Of a DNA stretch of 64,000 nt, positions 1 through 8,968 are shown in pieces; the first letter of the stretch is position 1; every line of letters starts with the position of its first letter. The position numbers were made by a program, and so were the translations under genes. The notes under the pieces are model-generated. The model saw only the letters and a list, made by a program, of their open reading frames with translations. It was not told the origin of the DNA and did not search any database. The DNA is from Neorhizobium tomejilense (GTDB taxonomy: Bacteria > Pseudomonadota > Alphaproteobacteria > Rhizobiales > Rhizobiaceae): assembly GCA_002968845.1 (NCBI GenBank), contig PVBG01000006.1, forward strand, positions 62,001 through 126,000. Direction: 5' to 3'.

Positions 1-2
1 GC

Positions 3-182
3 GCACTCGACGTGAAGCTCGATGCGGAGGATGAAGGGCTCGTCGACCGGCTGGTTGCGACCGGCCATTCGTCCACGCCGGGCTTCACTGACCCGGGTCA
101 TCCGGTCGAAGGTCGCGTACCCCGCTCGGCTGCCGCATCCGGCGAAGTCATTCCGCTCGCCCGTCCCCAGCGCGTTGCCTGA
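3..182 (+). CDS. C-terminal fragment of a probable aldo/keto reductase
   Basis: The window opens inside a gene. The third forward frame is open from base 3 to a TGA at 180-182 and gives the last 59 residues of a protein. The tail contains an ALDVKL-like helix followed by a GHSSTPGFTDPGHPVEGR stretch, which resembles the C-terminal tail of some NADPH-dependent aldo/keto reductases, as I remember that family. The catalytic barrel lies upstream of the window, so the assignment is tentative. It converges with the amidohydrolase gene, and a hairpin terminator separates the two. Confidence 0.5.
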   Translation, partial: ALDVKLDAEDEGLVDRLVATGHSSTPGFTDPGHPVEGRVPRSAAASGEVIPLARPQRVA

Positions 183-226
183 TCAGGGACGGAGCCCGGC
201 CGACGGATAAAACTCTTGAAGAGGAA

Positions 227-250
227 GGCCCCGGATTTCGGTCCGGGGCC
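227..250. terminator. Bidirectional hairpin terminator between convergent genes
   Basis: A perfect 9-bp inverted repeat, GGCCCCGGA / TCCGGGGCC, encloses a 6-base loop. It sits between the stop of the forward fragment (182) and the stop of the reverse-strand amidohydrolase (267). There is no long T-run, so its strength is uncertain. Confidence 0.6.
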
Positions 251-266
251 CCGCCGTCTGCCAAGT

Positions 267-1220
267 CTATTCGGCCGCTTGGGCTTGCGCCTCTCGAAAC
301 CCGAGCAGGCGTCTGGCATTGCCGCCGGCCACAAGGCGTGCTTCCGTCTCGCTCAGACCGGCCTCAGCGAGGCTGGCGGCGAGGGTCTTCCTGTCGAGTG
401 CCGCCAGGATCGGCCAGTCGGTGCCCGCCAGCACTCTTTCTGCGCCAAAGAAACCGCTCAGCGTGCGGATGACAGCGGGGTCGTGCCCCATCGTGTCGAA
501 ATAAATGTTCGGCCGATTGCCCGCGGCTCTCTCCGCACGTCCATAGATGCCGCCGCGCGCCGCCTGAACGATCGCGCCAAGGCCAAGGGTCGCAAAGATG
601 AGGTGAAGGTCCGGCAAGTCGTCGAGCAGCGGCGACTGGATGACCGACAGGAAGGCGATGCCGTTCATCAGCCCGCGGCCAAGGGAATTGCCGAGCGTGC
701 CGGCGCCTGCGATCAGCACCTGCGAATTCGGATGGGCGACCGGGTGTACGAAGACGGGCACCTTGTAGCGTGCGGCAACTTCGAGGGTAGGCCTGACAGA
801 CGGATCGGCCAGGAATTTGCCGTCGCGCGAAGAATCGATCACGAGGCCCGACAGGCCGAGTTCGCCGATTGCGCGTTCGGCTTGGCGCGCACCTTCTTCA
901 CCGCTGAACGCGTCGGTGACGGCAAAGCCGACCAGCGACTGGTCGTAATGGGAGATGGTGGCAAGCCAGTTATTTGCCTCGCGAACCGCGGCAGGATCGA
1001 CAGGTCCCTCGGCACCGAACAGGCTTTCGATCGTTGCGGTGACAATCGCGAGCGATACTCCGGCCGCCTGGAACTCATCCACCAGCGCCTGCGGCGTGGT
1101 GATCTTGCGATAAAGATCGGGAGTAAAGCCGCTGGCGGGTTTGGCATATTGGCCGCCAGGTCCCCAGGCCGGCGGCCAGAGATGCGTATGAATATCGACG
1201 ATATCGAGCGGCGTGGTCAT
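267..1220 (-). CDS. Amidohydrolase 2 (ACMSD-like) family metal-dependent hydrolase
   Basis: Predicted 317-aa TIM-barrel hydrolase. An HTH motif at residues 11-13, a VHPVAHP motif with His159 and His163, and a GTDWP motif with Asp268 match amidohydrolase family 2, which includes decarboxylases and lactone or amide hydrolases. The strand that normally carries an A-H-x-G-G motif near residue 211 reads F-A-T-L-G-L-G, so one expected histidine is replaced. The ATG at 1220 overlaps the stop of the upstream monooxygenase as ATGA, so the two are translationally coupled. Longer upstream starts would run into that gene. The substrate is unknown. Coupling to an SsuD-like enzyme suggests it processes the product of the oxygenase. 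Confidence 0.8.
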   Translation of the reverse strand: MTTPLDIVDIHTHLWPPAWGPGGQYAKPASGFTPDLYRKITTPQALVDEFQAAGVSLAIVTATIESLFGAEGPVDPAAVREANNWLATISHYDQSLVGFAVTDAFSGEEGARQAERAIGELGLSGLVIDSSRDGKFLADPSVRPTLEVAARYKVPVFVHPVAHPNSQVLIAGAGTLGNSLGRGLMNGIAFLSVIQSPLLDDLPDLHLIFATLGLGAIVQAARGGIYGRAERAAGNRPNIYFDTMGHDPAVIRTLSGFFGAERVLAGTDWPILAALDRKTLAASLAEAGLSETEARLVAGGNARRLLGFREAQAQAAE

Positions 1221-2317
1221 TCCGCGGCTACCTTTCTGGCTTCGCGTTCGGCAATCCCGGCTTTCACGAGCGGCACCACATCGCGCCCGTAAGTGACGGT
1301 GTCTTCTGTCGGATAGAAGCCGCGCACGAGAAAGTTCGAGACGCCGGCGTCGTAATAGTCGAGGATCGCGTCGGCCACCTGTTCGGGCGTCCCGACCAGT
1401 GCGGTGGAATTGCCGCCGGCGCCGCTTGCTTCTGCAACCTCGGTCCAAAGCCGCTTGTCGAGCACCTTGCCGCGTTTGGCCGCTTCGCGCAGACGCACCG
1501 ACCCGACATTCGAGGGCAGCTTTTCGCCATTGCCGCCGGCCACGCGGGCGACTTGCGATTTCACCTTTTGCAGGATATCGGCGGCTTTTTCCCAGGCAGC
1601 GTCCTCCGTCTCGGCAACAACGGTCCGGAAGGCGAGCGTGAAGCGGATGTCGCTCGCCGCGCGGCCGTTGGCAACGGCTGCGGCACGCACCTTGGCGATC
1701 GTCTCACGCGCGCCGTCCAACGGTTCGCCCCAGAGAGCGTAGATATCGGCATGCTTGCCGGCGACCGCGATCGCGGCATCGGAGGAACCGCCGAAGGAGA
1801 TCGGGATGCGCGGCTTCTGGTATGGCTTCACCTGGCTGAAGGCGCCCTTGAACTTATAGAAGCGGCCTTCGTGGTCGAAGGGCTGGTTGCTTTCCCAGAC
1901 CTTCTTCAGCACGGTCAGATATTCATCGGTGCGGGCGTAACGGGTATCGTGGTCCTCGAAATCGCCGTCGCGGGCCTGGTCGGCATCCGATCCGCCGGTG
2001 ATGATATGGACCCAAACACGGCCTTCGGAAAACTGGTCGAGGGTGGCGAGTTGGCGGGCGCCGAGCGTCGGCGCCATCAGGCCGGGTCGATGGGCAAGGA
2101 GCGCGCCGATGCGTTCCGTCTGACTGAAGACGTAAGACGCGATCTGGTTGTTGTCCGGCCATTGCGCGAACTGGCCAATCAGAAGCCGATCGATGCCGGC
2201 GGCTTCCGCAGCCTGAACGTGGTTGCGGATATAGGTTTTGTCGATGATCGGGCCGGAGGCGGGGACGATGTCGGACCCTTCCCGGTTGGATGTATGGCCG
2301 ATGAATTCGGGTTGCAT
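1217..2317 (-). CDS. LLM-class FMNH2-dependent monooxygenase, SsuD-like
   Basis: A 366-aa bacterial-luciferase-like protein. Alkanesulfonate monooxygenases of this family use reduced flavin and O2 to release sulfite from sulfonates. The barrel signatures are visible in order: LLIGQFAQWPD near residue 45, a GLMAPTLGARQLATLDQFSEGRVWVHIITGG core around 78-108, the FDHEGRFYKFKGAF segment, and SFGGSSDAAI. Its length matches SsuD-type enzymes (about 365-390 aa). An AGGAG ribosome-binding site lies just upstream of the ATG at 2317. The gene forms an ATGA overlap with the downstream amidohydrolase. No flavin reductase is encoded next to it. The exact substrate (sulfonate or other) cannot be read from the sequence. 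Confidence 0.87.
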   Translation of the reverse strand: MQPEFIGHTSNREGSDIVPASGPIIDKTYIRNHVQAAEAAGIDRLLIGQFAQWPDNNQIASYVFSQTERIGALLAHRPGLMAPTLGARQLATLDQFSEGRVWVHIITGGSDADQARDGDFEDHDTRYARTDEYLTVLKKVWESNQPFDHEGRFYKFKGAFSQVKPYQKPRIPISFGGSSDAAIAVAGKHADIYALWGEPLDGARETIAKVRAAAVANGRAASDIRFTLAFRTVVAETEDAAWEKAADILQKVKSQVARVAGGNGEKLPSNVGSVRLREAAKRGKVLDKRLWTEVAEASGAGGNSTALVGTPEQVADAILDYYDAGVSNFLVRGFYPTEDTVTYGRDVVPLVKAGIAEREARKVAAE

Positions 2318-2780
2318 CGATAAGCTCCTGAACGCGATCCAGTTTGGTGACCAAGCCGCGCCCGAAACGGGTTCGAGCGCCTCAGTTGGCTCACTTTAGT
2401 CTATTTCGTTGATAGACTTTGTCGATTGCGTTTTGTGGCTCTATCTTGGGAAGGATTTCCAATCGGCGGGCAATCCGTGGGATTTCCTTCGTCGCGCGAG
2501 CGTCAGGCTCTTCCGAGCCAAACGTTCGGCCTGCTTGACGGACGAGATTTGCGCTGAGGATAGATTTGCAACGAGGGACGGGATTTGGCGGACTCGCGCG
2601 AAAAATTCTCCAAAAGGCGGGAAAACCTCTGCCTTTTTTCATCCATCCTCCTCGCTTTAGAAATCGAGTATCTCGATAAAGTTAGTAGATTTTATATTCT
2701 CAAAGCAACCACGCTCGCTCGGGTGTTGGGCGAAATCCAGGTCGTTCGTCGCGATGAATGGCTGCTTTGGGGGATATTTC
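2318..2780. other. Divergent intergenic region with regulatory DNA
   Basis: This 463-bp interval separates the divergent monooxygenase and binding-protein genes and contains no convincing gene. A perfect palindrome at 2398-2418 is the outstanding element. AT-rich tracts near 2640-2720 could hold the forward promoter, but I could not fix -35/-10 boxes with confidence. Confidence 0.6.
2397..2418. promoter_or_regulatory. Palindromic operator candidate AGTCTAT-N7-ATAGACT
   Basis: Perfect 7-bp arms (AGTCTAT and ATAGACT) flank a 7-base spacer, preceded by a T. It lies 80 bp upstream of the SsuD-like start, in the divergent intergenic space. A related 22-base block at 32526-32547 precedes a small-protein gene and shares TAGT at the left and TTGATAGACT at the right, with the same spacing. 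The regulator is unknown; a sulfur-status regulator is an inference from the gene context. Confidence 0.5.
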
Positions 2781-4397
2781 ATGACGATCAAAAATGCTCA
2801 TGCGCTGACGCCGACACGCCGCGCCTTCCTGCTTTCCACTGTGGCGCTCGCGGCCGCGTTCACCGTACCGCAAGTTTCCCAAGCTCAGGACGAGACACCA
2901 CGCGGCGGCAGCGTTTCGATCAATATCGGCACCGAGCCTCCGGTTCTGGTGCTTATCGCCCATAGTGCCGGTGCCGCCTATTATATCAGCGGCAAGGCGA
3001 CCGAGAGCCTCTTGACCTATGACCGCAATTTCAATCCGCAGCCGCTTCTGGCAACGGAATGGAAGGTGAGCGAGGATGGCCTGCGCTACTGGTTCAAGCT
3101 CAGGCAGGGTGTGCGCTGGCACGACGGCAGGGACTTCACCGCAGACGACGTGGCCTTCTCCATTCTGGCGCTGAAGGAAAACCATCCGCGTGGCCGGGCG
3201 ACCTTCGCCTCTGTCCAGAAAGCCAACGTGCTCAACTCCCATGAAGTCGAGCTCCTTCTGTCCAAGCCGGCGCCTTATCTGCTGAGCGCCTTCGCAAGCT
3301 TCGAAGCGCCGATCGTGCCGAAACACCTCTACGAAGGCACAAAGGTTGCCGAAAACCCGCACAATGTTGCACCGATCGGCACCGGCCCTTACAAGTTCGT
3401 CGAGTGGGTGCGCGGCAGCCATGCACTCTTCGTCCGCAACGAAGATTACTGGGGCTCGCCGAAACCTTATCTCGACCAGATTATCTTCCGCTTCATCATC
3501 GATCCGGCCGCCGCGGTGGCGGCGATCGAAACCGGCGAAGTGCAAGTCTCGACCGCCAATCTGCCGCTGACGGATATCGAGCGCCTGAAGGCCAATCCGA
3601 ACCTGGTCGTCGATACCACGCCGGCCGCCTATTCGCCGAGCATTGCCCGCGCCGAGTTCAACCTGGAAAACAAGTATCTCGCCGACATCAAGGTGCGTCA
3701 CGCGATCGCCCATACGGTCGACAAGGATTTCATCGTCAACACGGTCTATCTCGGCTATGCGACGCGGCTCGACGGGCCTGTGAGCCCGGACCTCGCAAAA
3801 TTCTACAATCCCGATCTGCCGAAGTACGAGTTCAATCCGGCTAAGGCGAACCAGCTTCTGGATGAAGCCGGTTACAAGCGCGGGACCGACGGGTTCCGCT
3901 TCAAGCTCTTCATCGATCCGACCCAGCCATCTGGTCCTCCCAAGCAGACGGCTGAATATTTCGCCCAGGCGCTCGGCAAGGTCGGCATCAAGGTCGAGCT
4001 TCGCAGCCAGGACTTTGCGACCTTCGTGAAGCGAATCTTCACCGATCGCGATTTCGACATCGCCATCGAAGGCATGAGCAACCTTTACGATCCGACGGTT
4101 GGTGTCCAGCGGCTCTACTGGTCGAAGAATTTCAAGCCGGGGGTGCCCTTCACCAACGGCTCGAAATACTTCAATCCCGAGGTTGACCGCCTGCTTGAGA
4201 CCGCCGCCGTCGAGGTCGATCCGAAGAAGCGGCTGCAACTCTTCCACGATTTCCAGAAACTCGTCGTGCAGGATCTTCCGACGCTCGATATCGTCACTCC
4301 TTCGGTGATCACGGTCTACGACAAGCGGGTGAAGAACCTCAAGATCGGTGTCGAAGACCTCTGGAGCAACGGTGCCGATATCTATTTAGAGGGGTGA
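2781..4397 (+). CDS. Periplasmic binding protein of peptide/opine ABC type (SBP family 5), Tat-exported
   Basis: A 538-aa solute-binding protein. The N-terminus has a twin-arginine signal (RR at residues 13-14, followed by AFLLS), a hydrophobic stretch and an Ala-rich cleavage region ending near SQAQ. The mature part shows family-5 hallmarks: a GTEPPVL start, an LRYWFKLRQGVRWHDG block, DDVAFS, and a GTGPYKFVEW segment. I chose the ATG at 2781 because it places the twin arginines correctly and follows a GGGGGA stretch; an in-frame upstream start at 2754 would add nine residues. No permease or ATPase genes follow. A terminator closes the gene, so it is an orphan binding protein that must borrow a transporter from elsewhere. 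Confidence 0.88.
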   Translation: MTIKNAHALTPTRRAFLLSTVALAAAFTVPQVSQAQDETPRGGSVSINIGTEPPVLVLIAHSAGAAYYISGKATESLLTYDRNFNPQPLLATEWKVSEDGLRYWFKLRQGVRWHDGRDFTADDVAFSILALKENHPRGRATFASVQKANVLNSHEVELLLSKPAPYLLSAFASFEAPIVPKHLYEGTKVAENPHNVAPIGTGPYKFVEWVRGSHALFVRNEDYWGSPKPYLDQIIFRFIIDPAAAVAAIETGEVQVSTANLPLTDIERLKANPNLVVDTTPAAYSPSIARAEFNLENKYLADIKVRHAIAHTVDKDFIVNTVYLGYATRLDGPVSPDLAKFYNPDLPKYEFNPAKANQLLDEAGYKRGTDGFRFKLFIDPTQPSGPPKQTAEYFAQALGKVGIKVELRSQDFATFVKRIFTDRDFDIAIEGMSNLYDPTVGVQRLYWSKNFKPGVPFTNGSKYFNPEVDRLLETAAVEVDPKKRLQLFHDFQKLVVQDLPTLDIVTPSVITVYDKRVKNLKIGVEDLWSNGADIYLEG

Positions 4398-4409
4398 GCG
4401 ATCATCAAG

Positions 4410-4446
4410 GCGGCCGGACTTCGTACCGGCCGCTGTCGTTTTTGTA
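4410..4446 (+). terminator. Rho-independent terminator after the binding-protein gene
   Basis: An 8-bp perfect stem, GCGGCCGG / CCGGCCGC, with an 8-base loop is followed by a T-rich run. It lies 13 bases after the stop of the binding protein and upstream of the next gene. Confidence 0.8.
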
Positions 4447-4463
4447 TTGACGGAGACAGTCGC

Positions 4464-5687
4464 TTGAGCATCGCCAAACTGCAGACCAACCGAGGCCCGA
4501 CGCGCGAGGAGCTCCTTGCCCGCATCCCTGATTTCACGGCCGAAATCGCCAAGGGCGCCGCGCAACGGGATCTCGATCGAGAATTGCCTTTCGAAGCTTT
4601 CCGGCTGTTTCGCGAACTGGGTCTCGGCACCTTGCGCATCCCGGTAGCACTTGGCGGACCGGGCGGTTCGGTGACCGACTATATCGAAATGATCGCGGCA
4701 ATCGGTGCAGCGGATTCCAACGTGGCGCATGCTCTGCGATCGCATTTCAACTATGTCGAGAACGTCATCCTCAGTGAACCGCGGGAGTGGGACGCCGGTG
4801 CGGTCGAGCTGGTTCTCGCCGGTAAGCTGTTCGGCGGTGCCCATACGGAGCAGGGAACCGCCCGGCCCGGGCAGGTGACGACGACGATCGTGCGCCACGG
4901 CGAGACCTATCGCCTCAACGGCCGCAAATGGTATGCCACGGGCACAGCTTTCGCAGATTTTGCGTCTTTCAGCGCTTTGGATGAAGAGGGACAGACGGTC
5001 GGTATCCTCCTGCCGGTCGATCGCGAGGGCGTCAGGATCCTCGACGATTGGGATGGCATGGGCCAGCGCCTGACAGCGAGCGGCGGTGTTCTTCTGGAAA
5101 ATGTCGAGGTATTTCCGCACGAGTTTGCAACGCGGGGCCTCGACAATCTCGTCGGCCGGCATTGTTCGACGCTGCGTCAATTGCATCTGGCAGCAAGTGC
5201 GGCTGGAGCGGTTCGCAACGTGCTGACGGACGGGCTTGCCTATGTGCGCCGGCAGGCGCGTTCGGCGGCGCACAGCATGGCGGAGACGGCAAACCAGGAT
5301 CCGTTCGTACAGCAGGTGATCGGCGAGATAGCCGCCAACTCCTTCGCGATCGATACCGCCGTCGCGGCCGCCGCCATGGCTCTCGATCGGGCCGTGGCGG
5401 CCTTCGGCAAAGGCAACGAAGCAGGGATCGAGGAAGCTCTGGTCGCAAGCGCGCTGGCAACGGCACGCACGCAGCTCGTGCTCGGCCAGCTCGGCCCCCG
5501 CAGCGCCGAACGCATGTTCGAGCTCGGCGGTGGCTCGGCGACCTCCCGCAACAACAATTTCGACCGTCACTGGCGCAATATCCGCACCGTCCTCAACCAC
5601 AATCCGCTGCTGCATAAGTCGAGGGTGGTCGGTGATTATCTGCTCAACGGAACGACGACGCATCTCAAGGAAGGAAGAGTGTTTTGA
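4464..5687 (+). CDS. Acyl-CoA-dehydrogenase-fold flavin monooxygenase, DszC/SfnB-like
   Basis: A 407-aa protein of the acyl-CoA dehydrogenase fold. The GGAHTEQGTA segment and the RKWYATGTAFADF segment resemble the flavin-binding loops of DszC and SfnB proteins, which are FMNH2-dependent oxygenases for organosulfur compounds. The C-terminal FDRHWRNIRTV motif is typical of that branch, where the general-base glutamate of true dehydrogenases is missing. The start is a TTG at 4464 with a GGAGA ribosome-binding site about 8 bases upstream; no ATG gives a better N-terminus. A second family member lies at 29634-30851. Role in sulfur assimilation from sulfones or thioethers is inferred from family and neighbours. 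Confidence 0.82.
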   Translation: MSIAKLQTNRGPTREELLARIPDFTAEIAKGAAQRDLDRELPFEAFRLFRELGLGTLRIPVALGGPGGSVTDYIEMIAAIGAADSNVAHALRSHFNYVENVILSEPREWDAGAVELVLAGKLFGGAHTEQGTARPGQVTTTIVRHGETYRLNGRKWYATGTAFADFASFSALDEEGQTVGILLPVDREGVRILDDWDGMGQRLTASGGVLLENVEVFPHEFATRGLDNLVGRHCSTLRQLHLAASAAGAVRNVLTDGLAYVRRQARSAAHSMAETANQDPFVQQVIGEIAANSFAIDTAVAAAAMALDRAVAAFGKGNEAGIEEALVASALATARTQLVLGQLGPRSAERMFELGGGSATSRNNNFDRHWRNIRTVLNHNPLLHKSRVVGDYLLNGTTTHLKEGRVF

Positions 5688-5728
5688 CGTCTATTTCTGA
5701 CCGATTTCGATAAGCCCTGGAGGTTTGC

Positions 5729-6343
5729 ATGTTCCCGACCCTGATATTGCCCGGTCTCAACGGATCGCCGGAGGGACATTGGCAGCGTCATTGGGCAAGA
5801 GAGCGCTCCCATGCGTCGATTATCGAGCAGGAGGATTGGGACTGTCCGGTCATCGAGGACTGGCAGGCCGAACTGGACAGAGCGCTCTCGGAGGTGGAAG
5901 GCGCCTATCTGGTTGCGCACAGCCTCGGGTGCCTCCTGGCTGCGAGCTATGCCGAGCGCAGCATTGCCGGCAAGATCCGCGGGGCATTGCTCGTCGCGCC
6001 ATGTTCGCTGCAGGTGACGCTGCGGCTTCACCCTTGCATGATCGGGTTCGGCGAACAGCAGTTGGCTCGCCTCCCGTTTCCGAGCCTTGTGGTTGGAAGC
6101 CTGAACGATCCCTATATGAGCGTTCCCGACCTGGAGCGGCACGTCCGCGCCTGGGGCAGCGAGTTGACGACGATCGGTTTTGCCGGGCATATCAATGTGG
6201 CAAGCGGCTTTGGGCGCTGGGATGAGGGCTACATCCTTTTTGATCGACTGGTTCGAAGCGCGCGAAATGCCAATCCGGTTCAGATGCTTCGCGTTTCTGC
6301 CAACACTGTTGGAGCAGGCACAGCCACAAGCCAAAGGGTATAG
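5729..6343 (+). CDS. Small alpha/beta hydrolase, RBBP9/YdeN family
   Basis: A 204-aa serine hydrolase. The RBBP9/YdeN architecture is clear: the LILPGLNGSPEGHWQ N-terminus, nucleophile Ser65 in AHSLG, Asp127 in SLNDPY and His154 in AGHIN form the expected triad. No signal peptide is present, so it should be cytoplasmic. It follows the DszC-like gene by 41 bases with a CTGGAGG ribosome-binding site and is probably in the same transcript. The substrate is unknown. The final ~20 residues (SANTVGAGTATSQRV) look unusual and may be an extended tail. Confidence 0.82.
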   Translation: MFPTLILPGLNGSPEGHWQRHWARERSHASIIEQEDWDCPVIEDWQAELDRALSEVEGAYLVAHSLGCLLAASYAERSIAGKIRGALLVAPCSLQVTLRLHPCMIGFGEQQLARLPFPSLVVGSLNDPYMSVPDLERHVRAWGSELTTIGFAGHINVASGFGRWDEGYILFDRLVRSARNANPVQMLRVSANTVGAGTATSQRV

Positions 6344-6581
6344 GCGAACGGTGAAACAGGTCATGAGATGATCGGCCTCCATTGGCCGCGGTCGTGGTGA
6401 TCAGATCCCATGGCGCAGGTGTGACATCATCGGAAAGCCCCGTGTCCCGCCGACCATTGAACTTCCACCTTCGCATGACGGCAACTGGTGTTTTTGGTAA
6501 AAATTTCCGTCGTAACAGGCCGTTGGTCCCTATCCCCTCAAGAGCAAGGTTTCCCAATAAGAGTGGGTGCCGGATCGACTC

Positions 6582-8954
6582 CTAAAGCCAACCAAGTGCC
6601 GTTGCCGCGCGAAGTGCTTCTGCCCGGCGGCTGCAGCCCAGTTTCCTGAAAAGATTTCCGAGGTGGAATTTCACCGTCACCTCGGAAACGCTTAGCGTGC
6701 GCGCGATGCGTTTGTTCGACAACCCGGCAGCGACCAACTGCAATATCTGTATCTCGCGCTGCGACAGGCCGCCGTGCAAAGCCCGCGCCTGAGGTGAATT
6801 GATCGACGCCGCAAAGATCGACAGCGCGGTGCGGACGTCGTGCGACGTCTCGACAAAGCCCCTGATCCGTTTGTTGTTGAGAAGCGGTGACAGAAATATC
6901 CGCTCTTCCGACAGGACGCCGTTGCAGCCGAGGCGCGTGGCCGCCTCCAGCGCGGACAAAAGATGTGTCCGCACGGCGGCATTGTCTCGCCGCTGGTAGG
7001 CCGCATAGCTTTGCCATAGCTGGAGAGCCACGCGTTCGCGGTTCGTGACTTTCGGGTTTGCGATTAGCGCATCGATCTGTCGGACAAGGTAAGGACGAGG
7101 CGTAGCCAGCCGCACGGCATCGCGCAACCAAGCCATTGTATAGGCGATCTCATCGCGCCGAGCGAGGCGGATCAATTCGTCGGTTGCGCTCTCCACCCAG
7201 TTGCGCCCCAGCGGCATGCGCACGGCAGTGAGGGTTGCTGCAGCATCGGCCCATCGGTTGGCGTTCTGATAGGCGATGGCGGTACGGATCTCCATCATCG
7301 CGTGGAACTGCAATCCTTCCGACAGATGTATCCAAAGCCCATCCAGGAAGCCCGGCCTGATCGTCATCGCAAAATGGTCGCCGAGCACCTGCGAGGCGTA
7401 GCGAAGCGCAAACTGCATCAGGCTCGGCCAGATCTCGGCGGCCGCAAACGCCTCGAAGTCGTCTTGGACGAATTCCAGCAGGTCGCGGGGGCGCCCTGTC
7501 TCATAGGCAAGACAGGCTTCCGCCAACCGCAACATGCGGAACTCCTGGATGGCCTCGTGGGGAACCTGTTCAAGCCTGGCACGGGCATCCTTGGCCGCCC
7601 GGCGCGCAAGTAGAACGTCGCCGCTCGTCAGCCGCAGCACGGTTTGATGCAGATGGATGAAGAATTCGAGGAGTGGCTGCCCACCCCTTTTTCGAAGATA
7701 GATCAGCGCTCGCGTTGCCGCCGCCTCGGCCTCGCGGAAGTTGCGTCGGCGGATCTCGAATTCGAGGATGGCGTTGTAATAGCTGGACCATTTCGCGTCG
7801 TCGCCAAGCGGATAATCCGCCATGAACTCCCCAAGACGGGTGATCATCGCATCGTTGGGCGTCAAGTCCTCGCTGATCATCAGGTTGAGCCTGAAGGTGC
7901 GTGCCGCAAACGAAAAGCGGGACTTACGGCTCAGGACCTTCAGTGGATCCAGGTAATCGTGTCCGAGATGCCGTGCCAGCAGATGCCTTACACGCGGCAA
8001 TTCACCTTGCTTCAGCAGCGTACGGGCAACAGCAAACAGCACGGTCTCGTTGGTGGCGATCAACGCCTGCGAAAACCGCATGACAATCCTCTGAAAGGCA
8101 TCGACACTGTTTCGATAGATCAGTTCCCGGCCCTGCGCCCGTTCGAGGCTTTGCGCCGCATGTTCCTCATGCCCATGATCGAGCAGCAGGTCCATCGCCG
8201 CAAGCGGGCGCCCGGCTCGCTCGAGCGCAGATGCGACGTCAATGACCGCGCCGCCGGACGTGAGCGCGGTCAATCGTTCGCCGACCGCGACAGCGAGCAG
8301 GCGCAGAAGATCCGAATGCCGTTCCGGCTCATCTGCAAGAAGAGGAGGCAGGAAAGCCTTCCAATTGCCCGCGGTCGCCATCGAGGGCGCCTCCAGCCAG
8401 ATCGACAGCTCGGTCGTCTGGGCCGGCGAGAGGGATGAAAGAAAGGCTTCTCGCAGATAATCGACGCAGGCCCTATCATCCGGCTGTGCCGCGATCGGCA
8501 GGAAGGCCGGCCAGCCTGCGTAGTCGTGCAAAAGGCGCTGCTGGTGCGGGACGGCTAGAGTTGCGAGCTCATTTTCTGCAAACACCAACCGGGTTGCGTC
8601 ATACGTCACCGCACCCTGATGCAGGATGCGACGCGCCATGCCGCTGATCCGCTGTTCCGGCCGGCAAGCGATCAATACGGATCGCGAGGCCTCCAGCACC
8701 CGGCTGGAAAGCCTGGCGGAACGCGCCGTGACCGGGACGTCCCAGATCAGCCATCCGTCGGCGACATCCTCCAGTCGCGGCTGGTATGCCGCGCACACCG
8801 GCGTGCCGAGATGCCCTGCGACCATGCGAAGCAAGGTGGATTTTCCGGCACCGGCCGGAGCCCGGATGAACATCAGGTTGGCGGTTTCGTCGGCAATACG
8901 GCGCACGAGATCGGGACGAGGCAACAGGGACTGCATTGCCATCCGATAGTCCAT
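6582..8954 (-). CDS. LuxR-family ATP-dependent transcriptional regulator, MalT-like (LAL)
   Basis: A 790-aa regulator with an N-terminal STAND-type ATPase (Walker A APAGAGKST at residues 32-40), a long helical TPR-like middle region, and a C-terminal LuxR helix-turn-helix (LSQREIQILQLVAAGLSNKRIA, then VSEVTVKFHLGNLFRKLG). This is the architecture of MalT/LAL activators, which bind an inducer in the helical region and need ATP. The ATG at 8954 is chosen because longer ORF starts add non-homologous low-complexity sequence. The gene diverges from the Dpp/HyuA operon and probably controls it. Two CTATACC repeats lie in the 118-bp divergent gap. No receiver domain is present. Confidence 0.88.
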   Translation of the reverse strand: MDYRMAMQSLLPRPDLVRRIADETANLMFIRAPAGAGKSTLLRMVAGHLGTPVCAAYQPRLEDVADGWLIWDVPVTARSARLSSRVLEASRSVLIACRPEQRISGMARRILHQGAVTYDATRLVFAENELATLAVPHQQRLLHDYAGWPAFLPIAAQPDDRACVDYLREAFLSSLSPAQTTELSIWLEAPSMATAGNWKAFLPPLLADEPERHSDLLRLLAVAVGERLTALTSGGAVIDVASALERAGRPLAAMDLLLDHGHEEHAAQSLERAQGRELIYRNSVDAFQRIVMRFSQALIATNETVLFAVARTLLKQGELPRVRHLLARHLGHDYLDPLKVLSRKSRFSFAARTFRLNLMISEDLTPNDAMITRLGEFMADYPLGDDAKWSSYYNAILEFEIRRRNFREAEAAATRALIYLRKRGGQPLLEFFIHLHQTVLRLTSGDVLLARRAAKDARARLEQVPHEAIQEFRMLRLAEACLAYETGRPRDLLEFVQDDFEAFAAAEIWPSLMQFALRYASQVLGDHFAMTIRPGFLDGLWIHLSEGLQFHAMMEIRTAIAYQNANRWADAAATLTAVRMPLGRNWVESATDELIRLARRDEIAYTMAWLRDAVRLATPRPYLVRQIDALIANPKVTNRERVALQLWQSYAAYQRRDNAAVRTHLLSALEAATRLGCNGVLSEERIFLSPLLNNKRIRGFVETSHDVRTALSIFAASINSPQARALHGGLSQREIQILQLVAAGLSNKRIARTLSVSEVTVKFHLGNLFRKLGCSRRAEALRAATALGWL

Positions 8955-8968
8955 AATCCGCAAATAAC

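Noticed and set aside
2700..4247. A 515-codon open frame on the minus strand opposite the binding-protein gene
   Set aside because: It is the mirror of the strongly coding forward frame, shows no family motifs and has the repetitive Arg/Glu/Ile-rich composition of antisense shadows in high-GC DNA.
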